Below, piece by piece: positions 44,388 to 52,957 of a DNA stretch of 64,000 bases (its first letter is position 1; each line of letters starts with the position of its first letter). This DNA comes from DAMCZI01 sp032095175 (GTDB taxonomy: Bacteria > Bacillota > Clostridia > Clostridiales > Caloramatoraceae): positions 1 through 64,000 of the forward strand of contig DAMCZI010000012.1 of assembly GCA_032095175.1 (NCBI GenBank), in the 5' to 3' direction. Made by a program: the position numbers and the translations under genes. The notes beneath the pieces are model-generated. The model worked only from the letters and a program-made list of their open reading frames with translations. It was not told where the DNA came from and did no database searches.

Positions 44388-45842
44388 ATGAGCACATTAA
44401 ACGATCTGCAACCAAAGGAAGTCTTCTACTATTTTCAAGAATTATCAAGGATTCCTCGCTGCTCAGGAGATGAAAAAGCAGTAAGCAACTATATGGTTGA
44501 TTTCGCTAAAAAGCATAATCTAGAAGTGATACAGGATAAAGCATTAAATATAATCGTTAAAAAGCCTGGAACTCCTGGCTATGAAAATGCTCCGACAGTT
44601 ATTCTTCAAGGCCATATGGATATGGTTTGCGAAAAGAATAAGGACACAGTTCATGATTTTGCAAAGGACCCACTAAAGCTTAGAGTAGCTGATGATATGC
44701 TCTATGCAACAGGAACAACTCTTGGTGGAGACAACGGAATAGCAGTAGCCTTCGCCCTTGCTATACTAGCTTCAAAGGATATCCCCCATCCACCAATCGA
44801 GATGCTGGTAACAACAGAAGAGGAAACAGGAATGGGAGGAGCAATGGCCCTTGATGCATCAGCACTTAAGGGAAAATACCTAATAAACATTGACTCCGAA
44901 GAAGAAGGAAAGCTTCTTGTTAGCTGCTCAGGTGGTGTTAGAGTAACACAAAGCCTTCCTATAACCTGGGAAAATAGCGATAAGTCACTTACTCCATATA
45001 CTCTTTCAATAAGAGGACTTAGAGGCGGTCACTCAGGAATGGAGATAAACAAGGAAAGAGGAAACTCTAACAAGATTATGGGAAGGATATTAAATGATCT
45101 TCAATCCCAATTCAATATGCAGGTAAAAGAAATAAACGGTGGAGCAAAGATGAACGCAATCCCAAGGGAAGCAGATGCTGTTATACTTGTCTCAGCTTCA
45201 GATGCTTCAGAGCTTGAAGAAAAAATTAAGGAATGGAATGCAACATTAAAAAATGAACTTGGAACTCCAGACCCAGGCGTTACTGTAATACTTGAAAAGT
45301 ATACTGGCACTGTTGATAAGGTATTCTCAAAGGATACAATGGAAAAGGCAATAGCATCCTTAGTGCTTATACCAAATGGAATACAGAATATGAGCATGGA
45401 TATAGCTGGTCTTGTTGAAAGCTCAACTAACCTTGGAGTTGTAATAACAGAAGGAAATGAAATAAAGTTTGAAAGTGCAATAAGAAGCTCCGTAAGAAGC
45501 TTAAAATACAATATATTAAACCAGGCAAAGATGGTTGCAAAGGTCTTAGGAGCAGAACTTCATGCTGATTCTGATTATCCAGAATGGCAGTACAATAAGG
45601 ATTCAAAGCTAAGAGAACTCTTTGTAAATGTATATAATAAGCTTTATGGAAAAGATCCTGAAATAACTGCTATACATGCAGGACTTGAATGTGGTCTTTT
45701 CAAGGAAAAAATGCATGACGTTGACATGATTTCCTTTGGACCAAACATGTTTGATGTTCACACTCCAGATGAACACCTAAACATACCATCTGCCCAGAGG
45801 ACTTGGGATTATCTGCTTGCAGTTTTAAAGGAAATAAAATAG
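44388..45842 (+). CDS. pepD: Aminoacyl-histidine dipeptidase (M20 family)
   Basis: A 484-residue cytosolic M20 metallopeptidase (Xaa-His dipeptidase, carnosinase-like). Zinc and catalytic motifs: VILQGHMDMVCEKN (His and catalytic Asp, about residue 80), TTLGGDNGIAVAFALAI (bridging Asp, about 117), TTEEETGMGGA (catalytic and ligand Glu, about 147), IDSEEEGKLLVSCSGG, and the lid-domain RGLRGGHSGMEI. The final ligand His is in VHTPDEHLNIPS. AAAGGATG precedes the ATG at 44388. Length and order match PepD. A strong bidirectional terminator follows. Confidence 0.95.
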   Translation: MSTLNDLQPKEVFYYFQELSRIPRCSGDEKAVSNYMVDFAKKHNLEVIQDKALNIIVKKPGTPGYENAPTVILQGHMDMVCEKNKDTVHDFAKDPLKLRVADDMLYATGTTLGGDNGIAVAFALAILASKDIPHPPIEMLVTTEEETGMGGAMALDASALKGKYLINIDSEEEGKLLVSCSGGVRVTQSLPITWENSDKSLTPYTLSIRGLRGGHSGMEINKERGNSNKIMGRILNDLQSQFNMQVKEINGGAKMNAIPREADAVILVSASDASELEEKIKEWNATLKNELGTPDPGVTVILEKYTGTVDKVFSKDTMEKAIASLVLIPNGIQNMSMDIAGLVESSTNLGVVITEGNEIKFESAIRSSVRSLKYNILNQAKMVAKVLGAELHADSDYPEWQYNKDSKLRELFVNVYNKLYGKDPEITAIHAGLECGLFKEKMHDVDMISFGPNMFDVHTPDEHLNIPSAQRTWDYLLAVLKEIK

Positions 45843-45844
45843 CT

Positions 45845-45867
45845 AGAGGAGGCAAAATGCCTCCTCT
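45845..45867. terminator. Bidirectional terminator between pepD and DUF2922
   Basis: AGAGGAGGC, loop AAAAT, GCCTCCTCT, with T-rich DNA after it and A-rich DNA before the minus-strand exit. Confidence 0.92.
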
Positions 45868-45872
45868 TATTT

Positions 45873-46091
45873 TTATTTTACTGCAATTTCCTGAACCTCT
45901 CTTGCTGTAATATCAGCAGACATTATTGATACAAGGTTGCCTCCTGTACTTTCAAATATGTTTTTAGCTACTATAAGCTGCATAAGGGCCTTTATCTCCT
46001 CTGGAGTTATGGTATCCTTTATACCTGCGATGTTAATAGATACATTCTTTCCAGCTTCATTTAAAAACACCATCCTAAGGCTTCTATCCAA
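45873..46091 (-). CDS. DUF2922-family small protein
   Basis: A 72-residue protein with the DUF2922 pattern: LRMVFLNEAGKNVSINIAGIKDTITPEEIKALMQLIVAKNIFESTGGNLVSI. It starts at a TTG eight bases after GGAGG; the GTG upstream overlaps that site. It is 32 bp downstream of a DUF1659 gene, the usual partner of this family in Bacillus and Clostridium. Neither has an established function. The pair is a small stand-alone operon. Confidence 0.85.
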   Translation of the reverse strand: MDRSLRMVFLNEAGKNVSINIAGIKDTITPEEIKALMQLIVAKNIFESTGGNLVSIMSADITAREVQEIAVK

Positions 46092-46123
46092 ATTTTTCAC
46101 CTCCCTTCACCAAAGCATTTTAA

Positions 46124-46348
46124 TTAAGCTCCTATGATCTGATTTACGTCCTGTCTTAAGGTTCCAACTACAGGTTGACTGAGGATATTAGAGACTGCCT
46201 GGGCAATCTGGAATATATCATCATCAACTGCAGTTACCTTAACCTTTCTTAATGAAAGGTTCTTTGTGGTATCATTTCCCTTTGCATCCGTTCCTGTCTT
46301 AACCTTAAGAATAAGGGTTGAGGTTAACTTTGTTGAACTTACTGCCAT
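46124..46348 (-). CDS. DUF1659-family small protein
   Basis: A 74-residue protein matching DUF1659: MAVSSTKLTSTLILKVKTGT, then KGNDTTKNLSLRKVKVTAVDDDIFQIAQAVSNIL. AAGGAGGTG precedes the ATG at 46348. It is the first gene of a two-gene operon with DUF2922. The two families co-occur widely and their proteins resemble each other in size and beta-alpha pattern. The function is unknown. Confidence 0.85.
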   Translation of the reverse strand: MAVSSTKLTSTLILKVKTGTDAKGNDTTKNLSLRKVKVTAVDDDIFQIAQAVSNILSQPVVGTLRQDVNQIIGA

Positions 46349-46528
46349 GTTTTTCACCTCCTTTCATAGATATAGATTGGAGGTGGATAAAATATTTATA
46401 TATACTGATTTCAAGCTATTCTCCTGTGGATAGTGTTGGTAATTTAGTGGATAACTTCAATTTATTGTCAATATCTGTTGATAAATAAAAACAGAAATTG
46501 ATTATTTACATCAATTCCTGTTTACTAA

Positions 46529-46627
46529 TTAATTCTTTTTTGACCTTTTTTCTTCTTCTGGCAGATCCAGCCCAAGAGTTCCACCTGGATTCATTATATT
46601 AATTGGAATGAAAGTATGAATATTCAA
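46529..46627 (-). CDS. Doubtful 32-codon ORF
   Basis: TTG-initiated frame containing IHTFIPINIMNPGGTLGLDL and an EEEKRSKKN tail. The composition is protein-like, but the ribosome-binding site is poor and no family is recognised. It could be a gene remnant or chance. Confidence 0.25.
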   Translation of the reverse strand: MNIHTFIPINIMNPGGTLGLDLPEEEKRSKKN

Positions 46628-46703
46628 TTACCACAGGTTTATCCTATGATTATAAGCAAGTACAAAGCATGTGACAGGTAGCGAAAATGAGGTTGAACTC
46701 TTA

Positions 46704-46738
46704 AAAAAGGGACTATCCCTAAGGACAATCCCTTTTTT
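46704..46738 (-). terminator. Terminator of the SASP gene
   Basis: AAAAAAGGGA-CTATCC and GGACAA-TCCCTTTTTT form a stem with small mismatches around CTAA, 25 bp after the SASP stop. Confidence 0.8.
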
Positions 46739-46760
46739 ATAATTTTATACTTTTACTTTA

Positions 46761-46982
46761 TTACCTTCCACTAAGGCCTCTTTCATAAGCTTCAACCATG
46801 TGCTTAACCATATATCCACCAACATAACCATTCTGTCTTGAAGTTAAAGTTCCCTTATCAACTGTCTGATAGTTGCTAAGACCAACTTCGCTAGCTACTT
46901 CATACTTAAACTGCTCAAGACCATGCTGTGCTTCTGGAACTAATGCTCTATTTCTTCCAGTGTTGTTTGTGTTGTCTGCCAT
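46761..46982 (-). CDS. Alpha/beta-type small acid-soluble spore protein
   Basis: A 73-residue SASP that coats DNA in the dormant spore. The family signatures are present: KYEVASEVGLSNYQTVDKGTLTSRQNGYVGGYMVKHMVEAYE, including the GPR protease recognition site around YEVASEVG (residues 27-34) and the DNA-contact GSLTSRENG-like block. An ideal AGGAGGTG precedes the ATG. Expression is expected only in the forespore under sigma-G, but I could not place the promoter with confidence. It shows that the organism sporulates. Confidence 0.96.
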   Translation of the reverse strand: MADNTNNTGRNRALVPEAQHGLEQFKYEVASEVGLSNYQTVDKGTLTSRQNGYVGGYMVKHMVEAYERGLSGR

Positions 46983-47150
46983 TTATATTCACCTCCTATT
47001 TCAGTTGCTACTATTAATTTAACCCGTATTTGTCTATATATACAGGTAATTGATGTCATATATTATAGATTTTTGTCACTTTTTCATTTTTAAATACATA
47101 AAATGTTGAAATATCCTTCAATTCAATATCATTAACCTTTAATCTATATG

Positions 47151-47225
47151 TTTCGCATAAATAGCTCAGAATTATTCATTTCTAAGCATTTATGCGAAAT
47201 CATATTCCTCAATTCATTAATCCTA
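47151..47225 (+). repeat. Double-hairpin element R1, copy E (H2 decayed)
   Basis: H1: TTTCGCATAAAT (47151-) with ATTTATGCGAAA (to 47199). The joint TCATATTCCTCAATTCATTAATC follows as in copies A and C, but hairpin 2 is no longer paired. It lies 135 bp before a methyltransferase gene; the remaining gap shows no gene. Confidence 0.75.
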
Positions 47226-47360
47226 TAGTACTAAAAGTAAAATCTTTAACTAAAACAACCTATAAAATTTTTCTTCACACCCATTTTTAGACATTGTATA
47301 ATGTATTTTATATGAATATTAGATTTGTTGAAACGGAATTCTAACTACAGGAGGATTTTT

Positions 47361-48149
47361 ATGCAGGAAGAACACAGTAAGATAAATGAAATGGCATGGA
47401 ACCAAATGGCCTATGATGCATGGGTTTACAGATTTGGTACACCTGATGAAGCAGCAGAAAAGATAAAAAAGGATCCATTATCAAGGCTTGGCCCACTTAA
47501 GGAATTCCTTAATGAGGTTAATGGTAAAAAAATCGCTAACCTTCTTGGTTCACATGGAAACAAAGCTGTTGCTCTAGCACTCCTCGGTGCTGATGTAACA
47601 GTTGTAGATTTTTCATATGAAAACTCAAGGTATGCTCTTGACCTTGCAAGAGCGGCAGGTACAAGGATAAATTACATAGTTTCAGATGTATTACAGCTTC
47701 CTGCTGAAGAGCTTACAGGTGATTATGATGTAGTATTTGCTGAACTTGGAATACTTCATTATTTTTTAGATCTTAAACCCTTCATGGAAGTATTTAAAAG
47801 CCTTTTAAAACCCAGTGGGAAAATGATTATACAGGATTTTCATCCCATATCTACAAAGCTTATTACATCAAAGGGAAAAAAGCACAAGGTTACAGGGGAC
47901 TACTTTAAAAGTGATATCGAAGAAACCGATGTAGCCTATATGAAATATGTTCCCGGTATAGAAAATATGTCTGAAGATGAAAAAAAGGCATTCCAGAAAG
48001 CAAGGCTTAGGAAGTGGACTCTCGGTGAAATTGTAACTGCTGCTGCCAGGGTTGGACTTCATATCGAACTTCTAAAGGAAGATGAAAACCCCAAGCCTGA
48101 GGATAAGGGAATACCTAAGTTGTTTACACTTATAGCATCAAAAATATAG
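47361..48149 (+). CDS. Class-I SAM-dependent methyltransferase
   Basis: A 262-residue methyltransferase. The Rossmann SAM-binding loop is NLLGSHGNKAVALALLGADVTVVDFS (about residues 58-83), with the acidic end of beta2 in VVDFS, and the motif IV region DYDVVFAELGILHYFLDL (about 127-144). The N-terminus AWNQMAYDAWVYRFGTPDEAAEKI is typical of a clostridial/bacillar group annotated as small-molecule methyltransferases. AGGAGG precedes the ATG at 47361. The substrate is unknown. It precedes the hydrogenase-like gene by 50 bp but with its own ribosome-binding site. Confidence 0.87.
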   Translation: MQEEHSKINEMAWNQMAYDAWVYRFGTPDEAAEKIKKDPLSRLGPLKEFLNEVNGKKIANLLGSHGNKAVALALLGADVTVVDFSYENSRYALDLARAAGTRINYIVSDVLQLPAEELTGDYDVVFAELGILHYFLDLKPFMEVFKSLLKPSGKMIIQDFHPISTKLITSKGKKHKVTGDYFKSDIEETDVAYMKYVPGIENMSEDEKKAFQKARLRKWTLGEIVTAAARVGLHIELLKEDENPKPEDKGIPKLFTLIASKI

Positions 48150-48201
48150 TTTATTAAATCTTTAATACAATAAATTATGTTTATAGAGAGGGGATGATTT
48201 T

Positions 48202-49548
48202 ATAACCATCTATTACAGCAAACTTTTCAAGGAGATATTAAAGTCATACTATAACAACAGCTTTGATGAAAAGATTAAAGAAATTCTTGAAAATCCTGAG
48301 GTTGACAGGGACAGACTTGCAAAGGCAATATCCGCTCTATGTGGAGTTGAAGTTAACTACAGCACTAATTATATAGAAGACTTAAAAAAGGCAATTGCAT
48401 CCTATAGTCCTGATCATAGAGTTGTTACAAGGGTTAAGGAATGCTGTATGGATTGTATAAATAAAGCTGGTAAAACATCCTGTGAGCTATCCTGTCCCTT
48501 TGGAGCTATAGCCCCGGATTCCTCAAAAAACAGAGTAGAGGTTAATCTTGAGATATGTGATGACTGTGGGTTATGCGTGGAAGCATGTCCTTCAAATAAC
48601 CTTTTGGACAAAGTTGAATTCATGCCAATAGCTAACCTGTTAAGAGAAAATAAGACGGTAATTGCAGCAGTGGCTCCAGCTATAATTGGCCAATTTGGAG
48701 AAAATGTAACCATAAATCAATTAAGAGCAGCTATTAAAAAGATCGGTTTTACAGATATGATGGAGGTTGCATTCTTTGCAGATATACTTACCATCAAGGA
48801 AGCAATTGAGTTTAATGAGCATGTAAATACAGATGATGATTTTATGATATCTTCTTGTTGCTGCCCTGTTTGGGTAAGTATGTCTAAAAAACTATATGGG
48901 GATTTGATAAAACATGTTTCTCCCTCTGTTTCACCAATGATAGCTGCAGGGAGAGGAATAAAGAAGATAAATCCTGATTGTAAGGTAGTATTCATAGGTC
49001 CATGTATTGCAAAAAAGGCTGAAGCTAAAAATCCGGACCTTATTGGTGACATCGATTTTGTTTTAACCTTTGCCGAATTAAAGGATATATTCGATATACT
49101 TGATATACATCCCGAGGAGCTGGAAGAGGATATTTCACCTGAATATGCTTCTAGAGAAGGAAGGCTTTATGGCCATACAGGCGGTGTTTCAACTGCTGTA
49201 AAGGAAGCTGTAAGGCAGATATTTCCTGACAAATACCATCTGATAACAACAGTTCAGGCCGATGGGGTAAAGGATTGTAAAAGTATGCTTGATGATATTA
49301 TAAAAGGTAAAATAACAGGAAGCTTCATTGAAGGAATGGGCTGTGTCGGAGGATGTGTAGGTGGTCCGAAAATCATAATTCCTATGGAGGAAGGTGCAAA
49401 AAGGCTTGTGGATTTTGCAGAGGATTCCTCGATAAAAATATCCATAGAAAGCCCACCAATGAAGTCCTTTTTAGAGAAGCTTGGTATAGATACCAATAAT
49501 CCAATAAAAACAAAGGATAAATTTGAACTGTTTGAAAGAGAATTTTAA
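48202..49548 (+). CDS. [FeFe]-hydrogenase-like iron-sulfur protein, non-canonical start
   Basis: A 448-residue protein. Residues 80-133 hold a bacterial ferredoxin domain with two 4Fe-4S motifs (CPFG and CDDCGLCVEACPS). The H-cluster domain follows: SSCCCPVW (217-224), IGPCIAKKAE (Cys268) and EGMGCVGGCVGG (Cys381, Cys385). The triple-Cys L1 form recalls the group-B hydrogenases of clostridia. Homology-like sequence (IYYSKLFKEILKSYYNN onwards) extends 82 codons upstream of the first ATG, and the only start in that stretch positioned after a ribosome-binding site (AGAGGGG) is ATA at 48202. A BFD-like gene follows. Activity, hydrogen evolution or sensing, cannot be told. Confidence 0.85.
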   Translation: MTIYYSKLFKEILKSYYNNSFDEKIKEILENPEVDRDRLAKAISALCGVEVNYSTNYIEDLKKAIASYSPDHRVVTRVKECCMDCINKAGKTSCELSCPFGAIAPDSSKNRVEVNLEICDDCGLCVEACPSNNLLDKVEFMPIANLLRENKTVIAAVAPAIIGQFGENVTINQLRAAIKKIGFTDMMEVAFFADILTIKEAIEFNEHVNTDDDFMISSCCCPVWVSMSKKLYGDLIKHVSPSVSPMIAAGRGIKKINPDCKVVFIGPCIAKKAEAKNPDLIGDIDFVLTFAELKDIFDILDIHPEELEEDISPEYASREGRLYGHTGGVSTAVKEAVRQIFPDKYHLITTVQADGVKDCKSMLDDIIKGKITGSFIEGMGCVGGCVGGPKIIIPMEEGAKRLVDFAEDSSIKISIESPPMKSFLEKLGIDTNNPIKTKDKFELFEREF

Positions 49549-49559
49549 AGGAGATTTTT

Positions 49560-49775
49560 ATGCAGGATAATATAAATCAGGATATTATGGATAAGCTTAC
49601 GAAGGTATGCATATGCAAGGCCATTTCAAGGGCAAAAATTAAGAAAGCAATTAAAAATGGTGCTTCAACTCTTGATGAAGTTCAAAAAGCAACAGGTGCT
49701 GGAAGTGGCGGCTGTGGCGGAAAAAGATGTACCCCAAAGATATTAGAGCTTCTTTATGATTTAAAGGAGCAATAG
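49560..49775 (+). CDS. BFD-like [2Fe-2S]-binding protein
   Basis: A 71-residue small ferredoxin-like protein of the bacterioferritin-associated ferredoxin (BFD) type. The four cysteines lie in VCICKAIS (residues 17, 19) and GGCGGKRC (about 52 and 57), and the helix-turn pattern IKKAIKNGASTLDEVQKATGAG is characteristic of the BFD [2Fe-2S] fold. It starts 11 bp after the hydrogenase-like gene, with AAGGAG upstream, so the two are co-transcribed and may exchange electrons. A bidirectional terminator follows. Confidence 0.87.
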   Translation: MQDNINQDIMDKLTKVCICKAISRAKIKKAIKNGASTLDEVQKATGAGSGGCGGKRCTPKILELLYDLKEQ

Positions 49776-49790
49776 CACAGATAAAAAATA

Positions 49791-49815
49791 AAGCCCGGGA
49801 TGTTATCCCGGGTCT
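49791..49815. terminator. Bidirectional terminator between BFD-like gene and thiT
   Basis: AAGCCCGGGAT, loop GTT, ATCCCGGGTCTT, followed by ATTTTA and preceded by AAAAAATAA. Confidence 0.92.
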
Positions 49816-49823
49816 TATTTTAT

Positions 49824-50462
49824 CTATGCCGCAACCTGACTTCTTACTCTATTTATGGCATTTTTAAATTGAGGTATGGACACTATAATCATACATATTA
49901 ATATATCTGGTCCAACAACCAATCCATTATACTCCATCGAGTATACAAGAGGGTTCATCTCTGGTGGAGCATATGAAGCAAAGAAAAATACTCCTGATAG
50001 AACATTAAATATCCACCTTGATGCACCTCCGAAAAGCATTCCAAGTGCAAAGTTGTTTTTACTATATCCAGCTAATCCAAGGGCCCCAAATGCAAGTGGA
50101 TAGTCTAAAATCACCTGAACCCAATGAACTGCTACAGGGTCTTGTATATACTGAAGTAATCCATAAACTAACCCTGCTGCAATTCCCTTTGCAGGTCCAA
50201 ACATATATGCAAAAAACATAATAGGAATCATACTTCCAAGAGTAATAGATCCTCCCTGTGGAAATCTATAAAGTCTTATATATGAAAGAACAAATGATAG
50301 CGCTATACAAATGCTTCCATAGGTTAATGTCTTTGTATTGAATTTTTCCTTATCCTTCAACACTCTTGAAAGAAGAAATGCTCCAAGAATAATAGCCACC
50401 ATAAAAGCCCATGCTCCTGGTGTTATTTCTAGAATTTTACCAAATACTTTTGAAAATGACAT
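49824..50462 (-). CDS. thiT: Thiamine-specific ECF transporter S component
   Basis: A 212-residue membrane substrate-binding subunit that captures thiamine and works with a shared EcfAA'T module, not encoded in this window. Six spans are predicted. The family block is GLVYGLLQYIQDPVAVHWVQVILDYPLAFGALGLAG (residues about 97-132), which includes the thiamine-binding Trp and Tyr residues of ThiT. A TPP riboswitch lies just upstream. GGGAGGA precedes the ATG. Identification by both sequence and riboswitch is strong. Confidence 0.95.
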   Translation of the reverse strand: MSFSKVFGKILEITPGAWAFMVAIILGAFLLSRVLKDKEKFNTKTLTYGSICIALSFVLSYIRLYRFPQGGSITLGSMIPIMFFAYMFGPAKGIAAGLVYGLLQYIQDPVAVHWVQVILDYPLAFGALGLAGYSKNNFALGMLFGGASRWIFNVLSGVFFFASYAPPEMNPLVYSMEYNGLVVGPDILICMIIVSIPQFKNAINRVRSQVAA

Positions 50463-50492
50463 AAAAAAAATCCTCCCTTTTCTTACCGATTC

Positions 50493-50604
50493 GCAAATGG
50501 AGGAAGACTCTTAGCGCTTCCCTTCGCTGGAATTACCCAGTTCAGGTTCAGAGGGTCGAAGGCATAACCTTCCTCTCAGCATCATGCTCCCCTAGCGAAC
50601 GGTT
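50493..50604 (-). promoter_or_regulatory. TPP riboswitch controlling thiT
   Basis: The minus strand has the THI-box landmarks in order: GCTAGGGGAGC, CTGAGAGGAAGG, CGACCCTCTGAACCTG, CTGGGTAATTCCAGCG, AAGGGAAGC. Downstream, TCTTCCTCC can pair with the thiT ribosome-binding site AAGGGAGGA, which points to translational control. In addition, ACCGTTCGC at the 5' edge can pair with GCGAATCGGT after the aptamer, an extended outer helix. No clear terminator lies between the aptamer and the gene. Confidence 0.95.
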
Positions 50605-50790
50605 TTATTTAACTATCTATATACTAACTCATATTCCCTAACATTTCAATAGGCCGCCTTCCACAATTGTGCAATAAGGCATATCAAAAGCCAACTTCAT
50701 CCATTTTACAAAAAAATCTTAAATATTTTAATCTAAGTGATATAATAGTGGATAGTAATGCTTTTTATTAATGAGAAAGGATGTGCAACA

Positions 50791-51858
50791 TTGAAAAATA
50801 AAGGACTTTTGTCAATTCTACTTGTTTTAATAATGATTAGCTCCATAGGCTGCTCTACATCAAAAACATCAGTAGATGCAAAAAAAGAAGGAAAGCTAAA
50901 ACAGATTGTTTATATTGGAGAGGACCATAATATATACAGAGTAAATCCTGATGGCTCAGGTAAAACAAAGATAAGTGATGATACTGCTTATAGTTTTACA
51001 TTAGTTGACAACTACATTTACTACCAAAAAGAGTCGGACAACCCATCCGAAGATAACAAAGGATACAGAATGAATTTAGATGGTACAGGAAAGACACAGA
51101 TTCAAGAGTCCTTCTACAATTCAAAACTTGTAGATGGTTGGCTATACTTCGATGATATGGGTGATGGCAAGATATACAAAATGAAGGGCGATGGTTCTTC
51201 TAAAACTGTACTTAATGATAAAATATCACAGATAGTAGATGTAGCAAATGACTGGGTTTACTATATTGAGTTCGTTGATGAAACCAGTGCACTTCTATAT
51301 AGGATGAAGATTGATGGAAGTGAAAAAACAAAAATAGTAGATGATACATTTACAAGCTATCCATACATACAGATAGCTGGAGATTTTATATACTTTATAA
51401 ACGACACTGACCTTTCTACTCTTTATAAGATGAAGGTTGATGGGACAGAAAGAGTAAAGCTTTCTGAAACAATAACAAGCGCTAATGTTGTGGATAATGA
51501 AATATTCTGCATAGGAGATGGTGAAAACCTGTTTAAGATTAATGCAGATGGTTCAAATCAAGTAAAGCTTACCGATGATAGCGTAAGCGATTTTGAAACT
51601 AAGGGCGATTGGGTATATTATGTGAATTATTCTGAATCCCAAGCATTATATAAGGTTAAAAAGGATGGAAGCGAAAAGCAAAAGGTATCAGGAGATTTTA
51701 TATGGATGTTTAAAATGAATGGTGACACCATCTATTACGTCAATTGGAATGACGGTAAACTTTACAGTATGGATCTTAATGGTTCAAACAAAAAGGAAAT
51801 AACATCCCAGTGTTCAATTACTGATGACTCTTCTCAGTTTGAATTTATATATGAATAG
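50791..51858 (+). CDS. DUF5050-type beta-propeller lipoprotein
   Basis: A 355-residue lipoprotein. The signal peptide is MKNKGLLSILLVLIMISSIG with the lipobox Cys at about 21, followed by a polar linker. The mature part is made of seven or eight repeats of about 45 residues with the core [IL]Y-[RK]-[MV]-x-x-DG-[ST]-[GE]-K-T-K (for example IYRVNPDGSGKTKI, LYRMKIDGSEKTKI, LYKMKVDGTERVKL) and WVYY strands. This matches DUF5050/TolB-like propellers. The TTG at 50791 follows AAAGGATG; the ATG upstream has no site. It is probably anchored on the outer face of the membrane. The ligand is unknown. Confidence 0.86.
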   Translation: MKNKGLLSILLVLIMISSIGCSTSKTSVDAKKEGKLKQIVYIGEDHNIYRVNPDGSGKTKISDDTAYSFTLVDNYIYYQKESDNPSEDNKGYRMNLDGTGKTQIQESFYNSKLVDGWLYFDDMGDGKIYKMKGDGSSKTVLNDKISQIVDVANDWVYYIEFVDETSALLYRMKIDGSEKTKIVDDTFTSYPYIQIAGDFIYFINDTDLSTLYKMKVDGTERVKLSETITSANVVDNEIFCIGDGENLFKINADGSNQVKLTDDSVSDFETKGDWVYYVNYSESQALYKVKKDGSEKQKVSGDFIWMFKMNGDTIYYVNWNDGKLYSMDLNGSNKKEITSQCSITDDSSQFEFIYE

Positions 51859-51859
51859 C

Positions 51860-51886
51860 AAAAGGGGCTAATAACTAGCCCCTTTT
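51860..51886. terminator. Bidirectional terminator between the convergent lipoprotein and LCP genes
   Basis: AAAAGGGGCTA, loop ATAAC, TAGCCCCTTTT, followed by TTATTATTTCTTTT. Confidence 0.92.
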
Positions 51887-51889
51887 TTA

Positions 51890-52957
51890 TTATTTCTTTT
51901 TTTGGGTTTGATCCTGTTTTTTTTGATTTGTATCATTAGATTTACTCTGGGTTTGATTTTGTATATCCTTTTTTTCTGGCTTTATATCTTCATATATAAA
52001 TTTATGCATTTGCTCCTTTGTAACATCCATATCAAAGGTTATATATGAAACCCCATCAATCATTTCCCCCTGGAGGTATTCATTTAAAGGGAACCTTATC
52101 CAATCAATATCTGTTATTCCATGGGTTACAACCTCGGAACAAAGCTTTATAATATCTGCCTTTGTTAGACTTGTCTCAACGTAAGGTGTCAACTGCCATG
52201 CAACTTCGAGATATTTTGTAGGACCTGCATTCTGAATTTTCTTAGCCAGACAATCTAATACCATCTGCTGTCTTTCTATTCTCTGGAAGTCCCCGTTTCC
52301 AACATGCCTTATCCTGGCATAGGATGTTGCTTGATTTCCATTCAATGTTTGAAGTCCTGACTTTCTTATAGGTGTAGGCTTTTCACCTTTCAATGAGGCT
52401 ACTTCCTTCATATACTTATTTACTTCCTTAATTTCATTTTTCTTAACATCTATATCCACACCACCAAGGCAGTCTATAATACTTGAAAGTCCAACGAAAT
52501 CAACGGTAACATAATTTCTTATATCAAGATCAAAGTTCTGATTTAAGGTTTTTATAGCCAGTTCAGGTCCTCCATATGCATAGGCATGGGTTAACTTGGT
52601 CTTTCCATGGTTTTCGATTTCAACATAACTGTCCCTCATAAGCGATGATATCTTAAATTTCTTATTCTTTTCATCGATTGTAAGTATCATCATAGCATCT
52701 CCATGGGCAACAGTTCTTTCCTTTCCTCCTGTATCAACTCCAAAAAGAGCTATATTTACTACATTCTCTTCAACTATATTCTTTGGTTCCTCGGCATTTT
52801 TAATTCCTAAATCCTCATTGGTCTTTGAAATATTATTATATTTCATCCTTCCAAGCTGATAATATGCATATCCTGCTCCTGCGGATAAGATAGCCAGTAT
52901 AATTACTAGAATAACTAGTAAAACCTTTTTTGTTCTATTTTTTTTCACCCGACTCAT
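51890..52957 (-). CDS. LCP (LytR-CpsA-Psr) family cell-wall glycopolymer transferase
   Basis: A 355-residue type-II membrane protein with one N-terminal span (VLLVILVIILAILSAGAGYAYY, about 11-32) and an extracytoplasmic LCP domain (about 70-310). The family marks are VNIALFGVDTG, RTVAHGDAMMILTID, ISSLMRDSYVEI (catalytic-region Arg), TLNQNFDLDIRNYVTVDFVGL and YARIRHVGNGDFQRIERQQMVL. LCP enzymes attach teichoic acids or capsule to peptidoglycan. The C-terminal 40 residues are low complexity, rich in Gln, Lys, Asn and Thr. The ATG at 52957 follows GGGGG by 11 bases. Confidence 0.94.
   Translation of the reverse strand: MSRVKKNRTKKVLLVILVIILAILSAGAGYAYYQLGRMKYNNISKTNEDLGIKNAEEPKNIVEENVVNIALFGVDTGGKERTVAHGDAMMILTIDEKNKKFKISSLMRDSYVEIENHGKTKLTHAYAYGGPELAIKTLNQNFDLDIRNYVTVDFVGLSSIIDCLGGVDIDVKKNEIKEVNKYMKEVASLKGEKPTPIRKSGLQTLNGNQATSYARIRHVGNGDFQRIERQQMVLDCLAKKIQNAGPTKYLEVAWQLTPYVETSLTKADIIKLCSEVVTHGITDIDWIRFPLNEYLQGEMIDGVSYITFDMDVTKEQMHKFIYEDIKPEKKDIQNQTQSKSNDTNQKKQDQTQKKK

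Larger units (their letters stand above)
46349..46760. other. 412-bp region between DUF1659 and the SASP gene
   Basis: Holds the SASP terminator (about 46704-46738), the DUF1659 promoter region, and a doubtful 32-codon minus-strand ORF (46529-46627). Nothing else recognised. Confidence 0.5.
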
